A stretch of DNA of 64,000 nucleotides from Aeromicrobium ginsengisoli (GTDB lineage: Bacteria; Actinomycetota; Actinomycetes; Propionibacteriales; Nocardioidaceae). Below are positions 47,954 through 56,398 of this stretch, piece by piece. Location of the stretch: positions 558,001 to 622,000 of the forward strand of contig NZ_SDPQ02000003.1 in the NCBI RefSeq assembly GCF_004134905.2, written 5' to 3'. How positions within the stretch are numbered: the first letter of the stretch is position 1; each line of letters starts with the position of its first letter. Made by a program: the position numbers and the translations under genes. A model generated the notes under the pieces. The model ran no database searches, was not told the origin of the DNA, and was given only the letters and a program-made list of their open reading frames with translations.

Positions 47954-49413
47954 AGGGCGATGCCGACGTACTTGGTCTCGAGGTACTCCTCGATGCCCTC
48001 CGCGCCACCCTCGCGCCCGAAGCCCGACGCCTTGACCCCGCCGAACGGGGCCGCCGGGTTGGAGACGATGCCCTGGTTGAGGCCGACCATCCCGGTCTCG
48101 AGCCCCTCGTAGATCCGCACCGCACGCGACAGGTCGGACGTGAAGGCGTACGCGACGAGGCCGAACTCGGTGTCGTTGGCCATCCGCAGCGCGTCGGCCT
48201 CCTCCGTGAACGTGAAGATCGGGGCGACCGGCCCGAAGATCTCCTCCTTGGCGAGCCGCGCCTCGAGCGGTACGTCCGACAGCACGGTCGGCGAGTAGTA
48301 GTAGCCCTCGCCCTCGGGGGCGGAACCGCCCGTCAGCACCGTGGCGCCCTTGCCGACCGCGTCGTCGACGAGCTCGGCGACCTTGTCGCGCTGCTTGGCC
48401 TCGACGAGCGGACCGACGTCGATGTCGTCCTCGGTGCCGCGGCCGACCGACAGTGCCTGCATCTTCTCGGTGAGCTTGGTGCCGAACTCCTCGGCGACGG
48501 CCTCGTGCACGATGAACCGGTTGGCGGCGGTGCAGGCTTCACCGATGTTGCGCATCTTGGCGAGCATCGCGCCCTCGACCGCCCTGTCGATGTCGGCGTC
48601 GTCGAACACCAGGAACGGCGCGTTGCCGCCCAGCTCCATCGACACCCGCAACAGTCCCTCGGCGCTCTGCTCGACGAGGGTGCGACCGACCTCGGTCGAG
48701 CCGGTGAACGTCAGCTTGCGCAGCCGCGGGTCGCGGATCAGCGGCTCCATGACCTTGCCCGTGCTCGTGGTCGTGACGATGTTGAGCACGCCGTCAGGCA
48801 GTCCCGCCTCGGTGAGGATGTCCGCGAGGCGCAGCATCGACAGGGGCGTGAGGGCGGCCGGCTTGACCACCATGGTGCAGCCCGCGGCGATCGCCGGGCC
48901 GATCTTGCGGGTGCCCATCGCCAGCGGGAAGTTCCACGGCGTGATCATGAGGCACGGGCCCACCGGCTGCTTGAGCGTCAGCAGCCGGGTCGCGCCGTTG
49001 GGGGCGACGGAGTAGCGGCCCGAGATGCGCACGGCCTCCTCGGAGAACCAGCGGAAGAACTCCGAGCCGTACGCGATCTCGGCCTTGGCCTCCTTGATCG
49101 GCTTGCCCATCTCGAGCGTCATCAGGAGGGCCAGCTCGTCGGCGCGCTCGGTGATGATCTCGAACGCCTTGCGGAGGATCTCGCCGCGATCGCGCGGTGG
49201 GGTCGCGGCCCAGTCGGTCTGCGCCGCCACGGCCGCGTCGAGCGCCGCCTTGCCGTCGGCGACGCTCGCGTCGGCGACCTCGACGAGGGTCGCGCCGTTC
49301 GAGGGGTCCTCGACGGCGAACGTCCTGCCGCCCTCGGCGTCGCGCCACTGCCCACCGATGAACAGCTGCGGGTGTACGGCGCCGACGACTTCCTTCTCGC
49401 GTGAATCGCTCAT
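47950..49413 (-). CDS. gabD: NAD(P)-dependent succinate-semialdehyde dehydrogenase
   Basis: A 487-residue aldehyde dehydrogenase. Glu260 (MELGGNAP) is the general base and Cys294 (GEACTAANRF) the nucleophile; FTGSTEVGR and PWNFPLAMGTRKIGPA are cofactor-binding motifs. The sequence pattern, including MTLEMGKPIKEAKAEI, fits the GabD subgroup that oxidises succinate semialdehyde to succinate. No gabT is nearby, so the exact substrate is inferred. It precedes the DUF3558 gene in one transcription unit. Confidence 0.9.
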   Translation of the reverse strand: MSDSREKEVVGAVHPQLFIGGQWRDAEGGRTFAVEDPSNGATLVEVADASVADGKAALDAAVAAQTDWAATPPRDRGEILRKAFEIITERADELALLMTLEMGKPIKEAKAEIAYGSEFFRWFSEEAVRISGRYSVAPNGATRLLTLKQPVGPCLMITPWNFPLAMGTRKIGPAIAAGCTMVVKPAALTPLSMLRLADILTEAGLPDGVLNIVTTTSTGKVMEPLIRDPRLRKLTFTGSTEVGRTLVEQSAEGLLRVSMELGGNAPFLVFDDADIDRAVEGAMLAKMRNIGEACTAANRFIVHEAVAEEFGTKLTEKMQALSVGRGTEDDIDVGPLVEAKQRDKVAELVDDAVGKGATVLTGGSAPEGEGYYYSPTVLSDVPLEARLAKEEIFGPVAPIFTFTEEADALRMANDTEFGLVAYAFTSDLSRAVRIYEGLETGMVGLNQGIVSNPAAPFGGVKASGFGREGGAEGIEEYLETKYVGIAL

Positions 49414-49450
49414 GGAGCCCAGCGTAGGACGGTGATCCAGCCCTCGCCGC

Positions 49451-50113
49451 TCAGGCGGGAGTACGGCGGGCGCGCACCTTGTAGATGACGAACCACGCGA
49501 GGGCCACGGCGACCGCGACCACCAGGGCGTACTTGAGGTAGTTGCCGTACTTCTCGACGCTCTCCCAGTTGTTGCCGAGCTGGTAGCCGGCGCTGATCCA
49601 GATCGTGTTCCAGATCAGGCTGCCGGCGGTCGTGTAGATCAGGAACCGCGAGACCGACATCTTCTCGACGCCCGCGGGGATCGACACGAGGCTGCGGATC
49701 GCCGGCACCATCCGGCCGAAGAACACCGCCGCGGCGTCGTTGCGGGCGAACCAGGCGACGCCCTTGTCGATGTCCTTGGCCGTGACGAGCGGGATCTTGG
49801 CCAGCACGTGGCGCGTACGTTCGAGGCCGAAGACGCGCGAGATCCAATAGAGGATCATGGCTCCGCCGACCGAGCCGATCGTGGCGGCGATGATGACCGC
49901 GACCAGCCCGAAGTCGCCGCGCTTGGCGCTGAACCCCGCGAGCGGGAGGGCCACCTCGCTGGGCAGGAACGGCAGGATCGTCTCGATCGCGAGGACCAGC
50001 CCGACACCCACCAGGCCGATCGAGCCCATGATGTCGGCGACCAGGCCGGCCAGTCCGGAATCGGGGACGCTCGACGCCTCGGTCACCAGCGCGGTCAGTA
50101 AGGTCACGGGCAT
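49451..50113 (-). CDS. DedA family membrane protein
   Basis: A 220-residue DedA protein with about five hydrophobic segments. It has the motif ETILPFLPSEVALPLAGF (E-x-PxP-SE) and the FFGRMVPAIRSLVSIPAGVEKMS motif containing the conserved FxGRxxPxxRxxxxxPAG. DedA proteins recycle undecaprenyl phosphate or similar lipids. The ATG at 50113 overlaps the start codon of the divergent gene by two bases (CATG). Confidence 0.88.
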   Translation of the reverse strand: MPVTLLTALVTEASSVPDSGLAGLVADIMGSIGLVGVGLVLAIETILPFLPSEVALPLAGFSAKRGDFGLVAVIIAATIGSVGGAMILYWISRVFGLERTRHVLAKIPLVTAKDIDKGVAWFARNDAAAVFFGRMVPAIRSLVSIPAGVEKMSVSRFLIYTTAGSLIWNTIWISAGYQLGNNWESVEKYGNYLKYALVVAVAVALAWFVIYKVRARRTPA

Positions 50114-51617
50114 GAGCGTATCCGTCAGGCTCAACCCTCTCGTCGTGATCGGCTGTGTGGTGGCTGTGGCTCTCGTCGCCGGCTTCTTCGCGTACGCCGA
50201 AGGCGACACGAGCGAGCTCGCCGACGCTCCGTCGACGACGCGGATCCACACGCCGACCAAGGCACTCGACATCGTCCGCTCCTCGACTCCGGCACGGTCA
50301 GCGGTCGGCGTCTCCCGGCGGCTCTACGACTCGTCGCCCGTCGCGGTGCTGGCCGACCGGCACGACCGCCGGGCCCAGAAGGTCGCGATCGCGTCGGCGA
50401 CGACCCTGGGCGTACCCGTGCTCATCAATGACGCCACGGCGCCCGTCGAACTCAAGCGGCTCGGCGCCCGACGGGTCCTGACCTTCGGCAAGACCCTCGA
50501 CGTCGAGGGTGCGCAGGCGGTGTCGCTCGACCCCGCCAAGGCGGCCGAGACGGTTGCTGACCTGCGCGGCGCGACTGCTCCGCACAGCCCTCGCCGGCTC
50601 GACGCGATCGTCGTGACCCGGTCGCGTGCGGCCAACGCCGCAGCCGTCGCGACCGCCCGCAACGCCGGCGCCGACGTGCTGCAGATCCGCAGCACGGACC
50701 CACGGCGCACGCCCGCGGTCGCCAAGGCGCTGGCGGCCCGGCCCGGCACCCCGGTCATCGCGCTCGGCACACCGTTCGTCCGCAACTTCGCCTACACGCT
50801 CAAGGTCGTACGTTCGCACGTCGTCCAGCCGACCGGTGGCTACCTCGCCCTGCCCGGCAAGCACTACACCGCGATGTACGGCTATCCCGGTGCGCCCTCG
50901 CTCGGCGTGCTGGGCGAGCAGGGGGCCAAGGCGTCGATCAAGCGGGTGCAGCACCTGGCCCGGAAGTATCGCCGCGTCAGCACGGCCGAGTTCGTCCCCA
51001 CGTTCGAGGTCATCGCCACCGTGGCCTCGGGCAGTGCCGGCAAGGACAAGGACTACTCGCAGGAGGCGTCGATCAAGACCCTCACGCCGCTGATCGACGC
51101 GGCTGAGAAGGCCGGCGTCTACGTCATCCTCGACCTGCAGCCGGGGCGTACGAACTTCCTCAAGCAGGCCAAGCGCTACCGGTCGCTGCTCGAGCGCCCC
51201 AACGTCGGCCTGGCCCTGGACCCGGAGTGGCGGCTCAAGAAGAAGCAGAAGCACCTGCGCCAGATCGGCTCCGTCCAGGTCGCCGAGATCAACCGGGTCA
51301 GCGACTGGCTGGCGAAGCTCACTCGCCGCAATGCCCTGCCGCAGAAGATCTTCGTCCTGCACCAGTTCTCGCTCTCGATGATCAAGCACCGCAGCCGGCT
51401 CGAGACCCGTCACGCGGAGCTCGCGACCGTGATCCACGTCGACGGCTCCGGGCCGCAAGGAGCCAAGCAGGGCACGTGGAAGACGCTGCGTCGTACGGCG
51501 CCGGCCGGGGTGTTCTGGGGGTGGAAGAACTTCATCGACGAGGACCCGCACATGCTGACCGCCCAGGAGACCTGGCGTCGGGTCAAACCGCACCCGTCAT
51601 TGATCTCGTATCAATGA
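50112..51617 (+). CDS. Membrane-anchored or exported protein with a Rossmann-like and a TIM-barrel-like region
   Basis: A 501-residue protein. A single helix at residues 9-27 (PLVVIGCVVAVALVAGFFAY) anchors or exports it. Residues 70-240 have alternating strand-helix segments (PVAVLADRHDRRAQKVAIASATTLGVPVL; RRVLTFGK), like cell-wall-binding repeat 2 modules. Residues 270-501 look like a barrel (YVILDLQPGRTNFLKQAKRYRSLLERPNVGLALDPEW; FVLHQFSLSMI). No catalytic residue is certain. Start codon overlaps that of the divergent DedA gene. Confidence 0.75.
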   Translation: MSVSVRLNPLVVIGCVVAVALVAGFFAYAEGDTSELADAPSTTRIHTPTKALDIVRSSTPARSAVGVSRRLYDSSPVAVLADRHDRRAQKVAIASATTLGVPVLINDATAPVELKRLGARRVLTFGKTLDVEGAQAVSLDPAKAAETVADLRGATAPHSPRRLDAIVVTRSRAANAAAVATARNAGADVLQIRSTDPRRTPAVAKALAARPGTPVIALGTPFVRNFAYTLKVVRSHVVQPTGGYLALPGKHYTAMYGYPGAPSLGVLGEQGAKASIKRVQHLARKYRRVSTAEFVPTFEVIATVASGSAGKDKDYSQEASIKTLTPLIDAAEKAGVYVILDLQPGRTNFLKQAKRYRSLLERPNVGLALDPEWRLKKKQKHLRQIGSVQVAEINRVSDWLAKLTRRNALPQKIFVLHQFSLSMIKHRSRLETRHAELATVIHVDGSGPQGAKQGTWKTLRRTAPAGVFWGWKNFIDEDPHMLTAQETWRRVKPHPSLISYQ

Positions 51618-51628
51618 GTTGCGAGCGA

Positions 51629-52381
51629 TCAGCCTGCGCGCTCGATCGCGAACGAGACCATGAAACCGATCGTGGCGATGAGACCCGTGTAGATGTGCGT
51701 GCGCTCGAACGCCTCGGGAATCATGGTGTCGGCGATCATGGCCAGGATCGCCCCGGCCGCCACCGCCGTGATCGCGGCGATGCTCGCGGACCCGGCGTCC
51801 TGCAGCAGGAGGCAGCCCAGCAGTCCTGCGATCCCGCTCGCGAGCGCGATCCCGCCCCACACACCGAAGACGTACGTCGCGCTCCGGCCGCTCCGCTTCA
51901 TCCCGGCCGCGCTCGACAGGCCTTCCGGGAGGTTGGAGATGAAGATCGCGACCAGCACCGGAACTCCCACACCCTTGCCGCCGAGGAGCGACAGTCCCAG
52001 CACGATGGACTCCGGAATGCCGTCCAACAGCGCGCCGACCGCGATCGCGGCGCCACTTCCCTGCTGATCGGCCTCCGACGGCTGCTGGTCCTCCGAACGC
52101 TTGCGGTGACGCGCACCCCGGCGCGCCAGTGCGACGTTGGCCAGGACGTAGACGACGGCACCGCCCAGGAACCCGATCACCGTCGGCGTGAGACCGCCGG
52201 TCGACTCCGCCTCGTCGACGAGATCGAAGGCCAGGGCGGAAATCAGGACACCGGATCCGAACGCCATGACACTGGCGACCACGAGGCGCGGGATGCGGAG
52301 GTTCCAGGCAAGGGCGGCACCGATCACGAGAGCTCCGCCCGCGAACGTCCCCCAGAGTCCGGCCTGCAACCAGATCGGCAC
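51629..52381 (-). CDS. ZIP family metal transporter
   Basis: A 250-residue ZIP protein with eight predicted helices. DGIPESIVLG and SNLPEGLSSA carry the paired polar residues of ZIP helices 4 and 5; the usual His of helix 4 is Asp here and the next helix has Asn-x3-Glu. A charged loop (HRKRSEDQQPSEADQQGS) lies between helices 3 and 4. It likely imports a divalent metal; the altered motif leaves the ion unclear. Confidence 0.85.
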   Translation of the reverse strand: MPIWLQAGLWGTFAGGALVIGAALAWNLRIPRLVVASVMAFGSGVLISALAFDLVDEAESTGGLTPTVIGFLGGAVVYVLANVALARRGARHRKRSEDQQPSEADQQGSGAAIAVGALLDGIPESIVLGLSLLGGKGVGVPVLVAIFISNLPEGLSSAAGMKRSGRSATYVFGVWGGIALASGIAGLLGCLLLQDAGSASIAAITAVAAGAILAMIADTMIPEAFERTHIYTGLIATIGFMVSFAIERAG

Positions 52382-52576
52382 GCGCGGCTCCCCTCCGTCC
52401 GTCGGCCCACAGCTGCCGGGTGAGCCCTTCTGCCGACGCTATCCCCGGAACCCGCGCGCGGCCACTGCTCGCGACTCATCGGGAGAGCTCGGCCTGTTGC
52501 ACGCGTGGGACCGCAGGAGCGGGTGGAGCAGGTCTGGCCGAGCGGTCAGTGGCTCGCGTTGGGTGATGAGCGCACG

Positions 52577-52657
52577 TGGTTTCGACAAGCCGGCACCTGC
52601 GGCGTGCTCCGGCTCAACCTGGTTTCGCGCGCGTTCGCTGCGCTCGCTCGCTCAACC
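52577..52657. repeat. REP-like double repeat
   Basis: Two related units in tandem: TGGTTTCGACAAGC...GGCTCAACC (52577-52619) and TGGTTTCGCGCG...GCTCAACCA (52620-52657). Each starts with GGTTTCG and ends with CTCAACC. A degenerate third copy is at 14477-14512, and TTTCGACAAGC also occurs in the terminator at 18893-18905. The unit overlaps the dnaB stop codon (52652-52654). Confidence 0.6.
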
Positions 52658-54064
52658 AAAGAAGTCGCCGGCGGCAGCGCCGGGGGGTTCGGCGTCGCGG
52701 GCCATCGGGGTGAAGCGTGAGTAGTGGCCCTGGAAGCTGACCGCGACCTTGTTGACCGGGCCCGAACGGTTCTTGGCGATGATGATGTCGGCCTCGCCCG
52801 GCCGCTCGGACTCGCCGGCTCCGTGAGCGTCGGGCCGGTTGAGGAGCAGCACGATGTCGGCGTCCTGCTCGATCGAGCCGGACTCACGCAGGTCGGACAG
52901 CTGCGGCGTCTTGTCGGTGCGCTGCTCCGAACCACGGTTGAGCTGACTGATCGCGACGACCGGGAGCTCGAGCTCCTTGGCCAGCAGCTTGATGTGACGG
53001 GAGAACTCCGAGACCTCGACCTGGCGGTTCTCGACCCGCTTGCCCGACGTCATGAGCTGGAGGTAGTCGATCACGATCATGCCGAGGCCGTACTGCTTCT
53101 TGATGCGGCGCGCCTTGGACCGGATCTCGGGCATCGTCATGTTGGGGCTGTCGTCGATCACGATGGGCGCGCTCTGCACGCGCGGCATCGCCTTGCTGAT
53201 CGCGTCCCAGTCGCGCTGGTGCATGCCGCCGCCGCGCATGTGGGAGATGCTGACGCGGGCCTCGGCCGAGAGCATGCGCATCGCGATCTCGGCGCCGGTC
53301 ATTTCCAACGAGAAGATCGCCGTGGGGATGCCGTGGCGGATCGAGGCGGACCGGCAGAAGTCGAGACCGAGCGTCGACTTGCCGACACCGGGCCGGGCGG
53401 CGACGACGATCATCTGGCCGGACCGGAAGCCGGTCGTGAGCTTGTCGAGGTCGGGGAAGCCCGACGGCACACCGGTCATCTGGCCGTCGCGGCCCTGGAT
53501 CTCCTCGATCTCGTCGATCGTGAGGCTCATCAGCTCGGCGACCGACTGGTAGTCCTCGGCCTGGCTCGTGCCGTCGACGTCGAGGACCTCGGCCTGTGCG
53601 CGGTCGACGATCTCAGCGACGTCGCCCTGGCCGGCCTGGCCGAGCTGGGCGATGCGCTGCCCAACCTCGACGAGGCGGCGGAGCACGGCCTTCTCACGGA
53701 CGATGTCGGCATAGAAGTCGACGTTGGACGCGATGGGGACACCGGCGACCAAGGTGTGCAGATAGGGCGCCCCGCCGATGCGACCGACGTCGCCGCGGCG
53801 CTGCAGCTCGGCGGCGACCGTGATCGCGTCGGCCGGCTCGCCGCGGTTGGCGAGGTCGACGATCGTGTCGAAGATCAGCTCGTGGGCGGGACGGTAGAAG
53901 TCACGGCCCTGGAGGATGTCGGAGGCCGGGTCGATGGCCTGCTTGCTCATGAGCATGGCCCCGAGCACGCTCTGCTCGGCGGCCAGGTCCTGTGGCGGAA
54001 CGCGTCCGGAGCCGGGGTCCTCGCTCGGCCCTGGCGCAGCCTCATAGAGGTCCGTGACGCTCAC
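52652..54064 (-). CDS. dnaB: Replicative DNA helicase
   Basis: A 470-residue DnaB. N-terminal domain (PPQDLAAEQSVLGAML...), linker, then the RecA-like motor with Walker A RPGVGKST (224-231), Walker B MIVIDYLQLM and the arginine-finger region ESGSIEQDADIVLLLNRP. It unwinds DNA at the fork as a hexamer. No intein interrupts it, although actinobacterial dnaB genes often have one. The last residues are coded within a REP-like element. Confidence 0.96.
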   Translation of the reverse strand: MSVTDLYEAAPGPSEDPGSGRVPPQDLAAEQSVLGAMLMSKQAIDPASDILQGRDFYRPAHELIFDTIVDLANRGEPADAITVAAELQRRGDVGRIGGAPYLHTLVAGVPIASNVDFYADIVREKAVLRRLVEVGQRIAQLGQAGQGDVAEIVDRAQAEVLDVDGTSQAEDYQSVAELMSLTIDEIEEIQGRDGQMTGVPSGFPDLDKLTTGFRSGQMIVVAARPGVGKSTLGLDFCRSASIRHGIPTAIFSLEMTGAEIAMRMLSAEARVSISHMRGGGMHQRDWDAISKAMPRVQSAPIVIDDSPNMTMPEIRSKARRIKKQYGLGMIVIDYLQLMTSGKRVENRQVEVSEFSRHIKLLAKELELPVVAISQLNRGSEQRTDKTPQLSDLRESGSIEQDADIVLLLNRPDAHGAGESERPGEADIIIAKNRSGPVNKVAVSFQGHYSRFTPMARDAEPPGAAAGDFFG

Positions 54065-54451
54065 AGAACTGTCCCCTTTCGTTCGTGCTTCACGTTAACG
54101 GTCGGTACTGCCATAACTCCGGAAGACGCCCTGGAGGATGGTGCCGACCCGTCACAGTAGGCCCGTACGGGGAGCAATCACAGGCAGCGCCACACAGGGG
54201 GTGTGCGCAACCTCCGACAACCTGTGGAAAACGCCGGAAACCATGTGCACAGTCCGTGGACGAAGGTGTGGACAACCAGGCGAGTCGCTCTGTCCGCAAC
54301 GCGCTGACCTGCGGAAACGCCTGTGCACCCGTGTGGAGACAAAATACTTCTGGTCGGTTCGTCATCCACGGGTGCCTGTTCATACACTTGTCGACAAAAC
54401 CCGTCCAGTTGACCCCACGACACCCTCCCGTCACGTTCAGGAAGGCCCGCG
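54065..54451. other. 387-bp intergenic region with DnaA-box-like sites
   Basis: No gene is seen here. On the minus strand TTGTCCACA (54267-54275) is a perfect match to the actinobacterial DnaA box, and TTTTCCACA (54223-54231) matches at 8 of 9. Weaker relatives occur at 54332-54340 and near 54363. A 10-bp palindrome TTGTCGACAA is at 54388-54397. It holds the divergent promoters of dnaB and the MATE gene. Confidence 0.55.
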
Positions 54452-55774
54452 ATGCGCCTGATCCGTGACGTCGACCGGCGGATCTTCCGGGTCGCGGTGC
54501 CGGCGTTCTTCGCCCTCATCACCGAGCCGCTCATGCTGCTGGCCGACACCGCGGTCATCGGCCATCTCGGCACCGCTGAGCTCGGCGGACTCGCCGCCGC
54601 GTCGGTCGTGCTCGGCACCGTCGTGGGCCTCTGCATCTTCCTGGCGTACGGGAGCACCGCGATCGTCGCTCGCCACCACGGCGCAGGTGACGAACGCACC
54701 GCTCTGGGCCTCGCCGTGAGCAGCCTGTGGTTGGCCGCCGGGCTCGGTGTCGTCCTCGGTTCGGCCACTGCGATCACCAGCGGACCGTTGGCGGACGCGC
54801 TCTCGAGCTCCGCACGGGTGTCCGGCTTCGCGCAGGACTACCTCGTCGTCTCGGCGCTTGCGGTGCCGGCCATGCTGCTGATCCTGGCGGCGACCGGTGC
54901 GATGCGCGGTGTCCTCGACCTCCGCACGCCGTTGGTCGCGACGATCGTCGCCAACGTCCTCAACGTCGTGCTCAACGTGACCTTCGTCTACGGCTTCGAC
55001 TGGGGCATTCGTGGCGCCGCGTTCGGCACGGTGCTGGCCCAGTGGTTCGCCGCCGCCTGGCTGGTCTCGGTCGTCGTGCGCCGGGCCCGCGCAGCACGCG
55101 CGCCGACGCGTCCCCGTACGTCCGAGATCGTCGGCGCCGCGCGGGTGGGTGTCCCGCTCCTGATCCGCACCGTCACCCTGCGCGCCTCGCTCGTGCTCGC
55201 GACGCTCGTGGCGGCCGGGCTCGGCGACGTCCCGCTCGCCGCCAACCAGGTTGCCGGGGCCGTCGTCACGTTCCTGGCGTTCGGCCTCGACGCGATCGCC
55301 ATCGCTGGGCAGACGCTGACCGGCCGCACCCTGGGCGCTGGGGACGCTGAGGGCACGCGGGCGCTGACGACTCGCATGGTCGGCTGGGGCGTGGCGACCG
55401 GTGTGCTGGCGGGGATCCTGCTCGCCGTGACAGCACCGTGGCTGCCGCGCCTCTTCACGTCCGATCACGCAGTGCAGGACGCGCTCGTGCCCGCCCTTCT
55501 CGTGGTCGCGCTGATCCAGCCACTGTCGGGCGTGGTGTTCGTGCTGGACGGCGTCCTGATCGGCGCGGGCGACGGACCCTATCTCGCGTGGGCCGGCCTG
55601 GTCGTTCTCGCCGCGTACGCCCCCTTGGTGCTCGCCGTGGGGTGGTCCGGCGCCGGCTTCACCTGGCTGTGGGTCGCCTACGGCGGGTTCATCGCGGCCC
55701 GGCTGGTCACGCTGTGGCGGCGACAGCGGGGAGCCGCCTGGCTGGTCCTCGGCGCGACCCGTTCGGCAGACTGA
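54452..55774 (+). CDS. MATE family efflux transporter (DinF-like)
   Basis: A 440-residue MATE protein with 12 predicted helices. The opening RRIFRVAVPAFFALITEPLMLLADTAVIGHLG and the mid-point RVGVPLLIRTVTLRASLVLATLVAAGLG are the two matching halves of the family. It exports cationic or hydrophobic compounds using a proton or sodium gradient. A MATE gene between rplI and dnaB is a common actinobacterial arrangement. It starts 9 bases after AGGAAGG. Confidence 0.9.
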   Translation: MRLIRDVDRRIFRVAVPAFFALITEPLMLLADTAVIGHLGTAELGGLAAASVVLGTVVGLCIFLAYGSTAIVARHHGAGDERTALGLAVSSLWLAAGLGVVLGSATAITSGPLADALSSSARVSGFAQDYLVVSALAVPAMLLILAATGAMRGVLDLRTPLVATIVANVLNVVLNVTFVYGFDWGIRGAAFGTVLAQWFAAAWLVSVVVRRARAARAPTRPRTSEIVGAARVGVPLLIRTVTLRASLVLATLVAAGLGDVPLAANQVAGAVVTFLAFGLDAIAIAGQTLTGRTLGAGDAEGTRALTTRMVGWGVATGVLAGILLAVTAPWLPRLFTSDHAVQDALVPALLVVALIQPLSGVVFVLDGVLIGAGDGPYLAWAGLVVLAAYAPLVLAVGWSGAGFTWLWVAYGGFIAARLVTLWRRQRGAAWLVLGATRSAD

Positions 55775-55778
55775 CGTC

Positions 55779-56398
55779 ATGGACACCCGTGAGTACGCTC
55801 CGGGCCGACGGCTCGAGGTGCACGGCGACGGTGCGGCCGGCGTCGTGCTGCTGTGGCACGGCCGTGGTGCGGACTCCCGCGCGGTCGTCGCCGACCTGGC
55901 CGACGAGATCGCCGGCCACGGGGTGCGCGTCGTCGTGCCCGACTGGAACTCCTCAGCACCCGACGGCGGGCAGTCGGATCTGCTGGCCTCGCTCGAGCAC
56001 GCCCGCGGCGTCGCACGCGATGCCGGCCTCGAGCCCCGGCGCTCGGCATGCGCATCGCGGCCACCGTCCTGCTGTCGCCGGGCGACGGCCCACGAGCGCT
56101 GGATCCCTTCACGGGAGCACCCCTGCCCGACCCCTTCCCCGAGGCACCGCACGCCGGGCCGGTCCACGTCGTCAGCGCCATGCACGACGACATCGCCACA
56201 CCCGAGCTCGTACGCGGCCTCGAAGCCCGCCTTCGAGCGGCGGGCTGGCCGACCACCTGGACCGAGGTCGATGCGGACCACGGCTCGATCGCGATGACGC
56301 GCTACGACGCCGAGCTCGACCGCTTCGAGCCGGCCGACGACGACGCCGTCGCGGCGGGCCGACGCGTCGCCGAGCTCGTCGCTAGCGCTTCTTGGTGA
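55779..56398 (+). pseudogene. Alpha/beta hydrolase remnant with nucleophile region deleted
   Basis: The first frame (55779 to about 56037) encodes VVLLWHGRGADSRAVVADLADEIAGHG...LASLEHARGVARDAGLEP, the front half of a dienelactone-hydrolase-like protein. From about 56043 another frame continues ALGMRIAATVLLSPGDGPRALDP to 56398, with HGSI near the end as the catalytic His. The expected GxSxGG strand-helix between them, about 20 residues, is absent. A deletion that also shifted the frame destroyed the gene. It overlaps the binding-protein gene by 17 bases. Confidence 0.75.

Noticed and set aside
52652..54064. Intein in dnaB
   Set aside because: The protein is 470 residues and continuous through Walker A and the later motifs, so no intein is present.
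54065..54451. Chromosome replication origin at the DnaA-box cluster
   Set aside because: dnaA, dnaN, recF and an AT-rich unwinding region are absent; only one perfect box is seen. A regulatory cluster is the safer reading.
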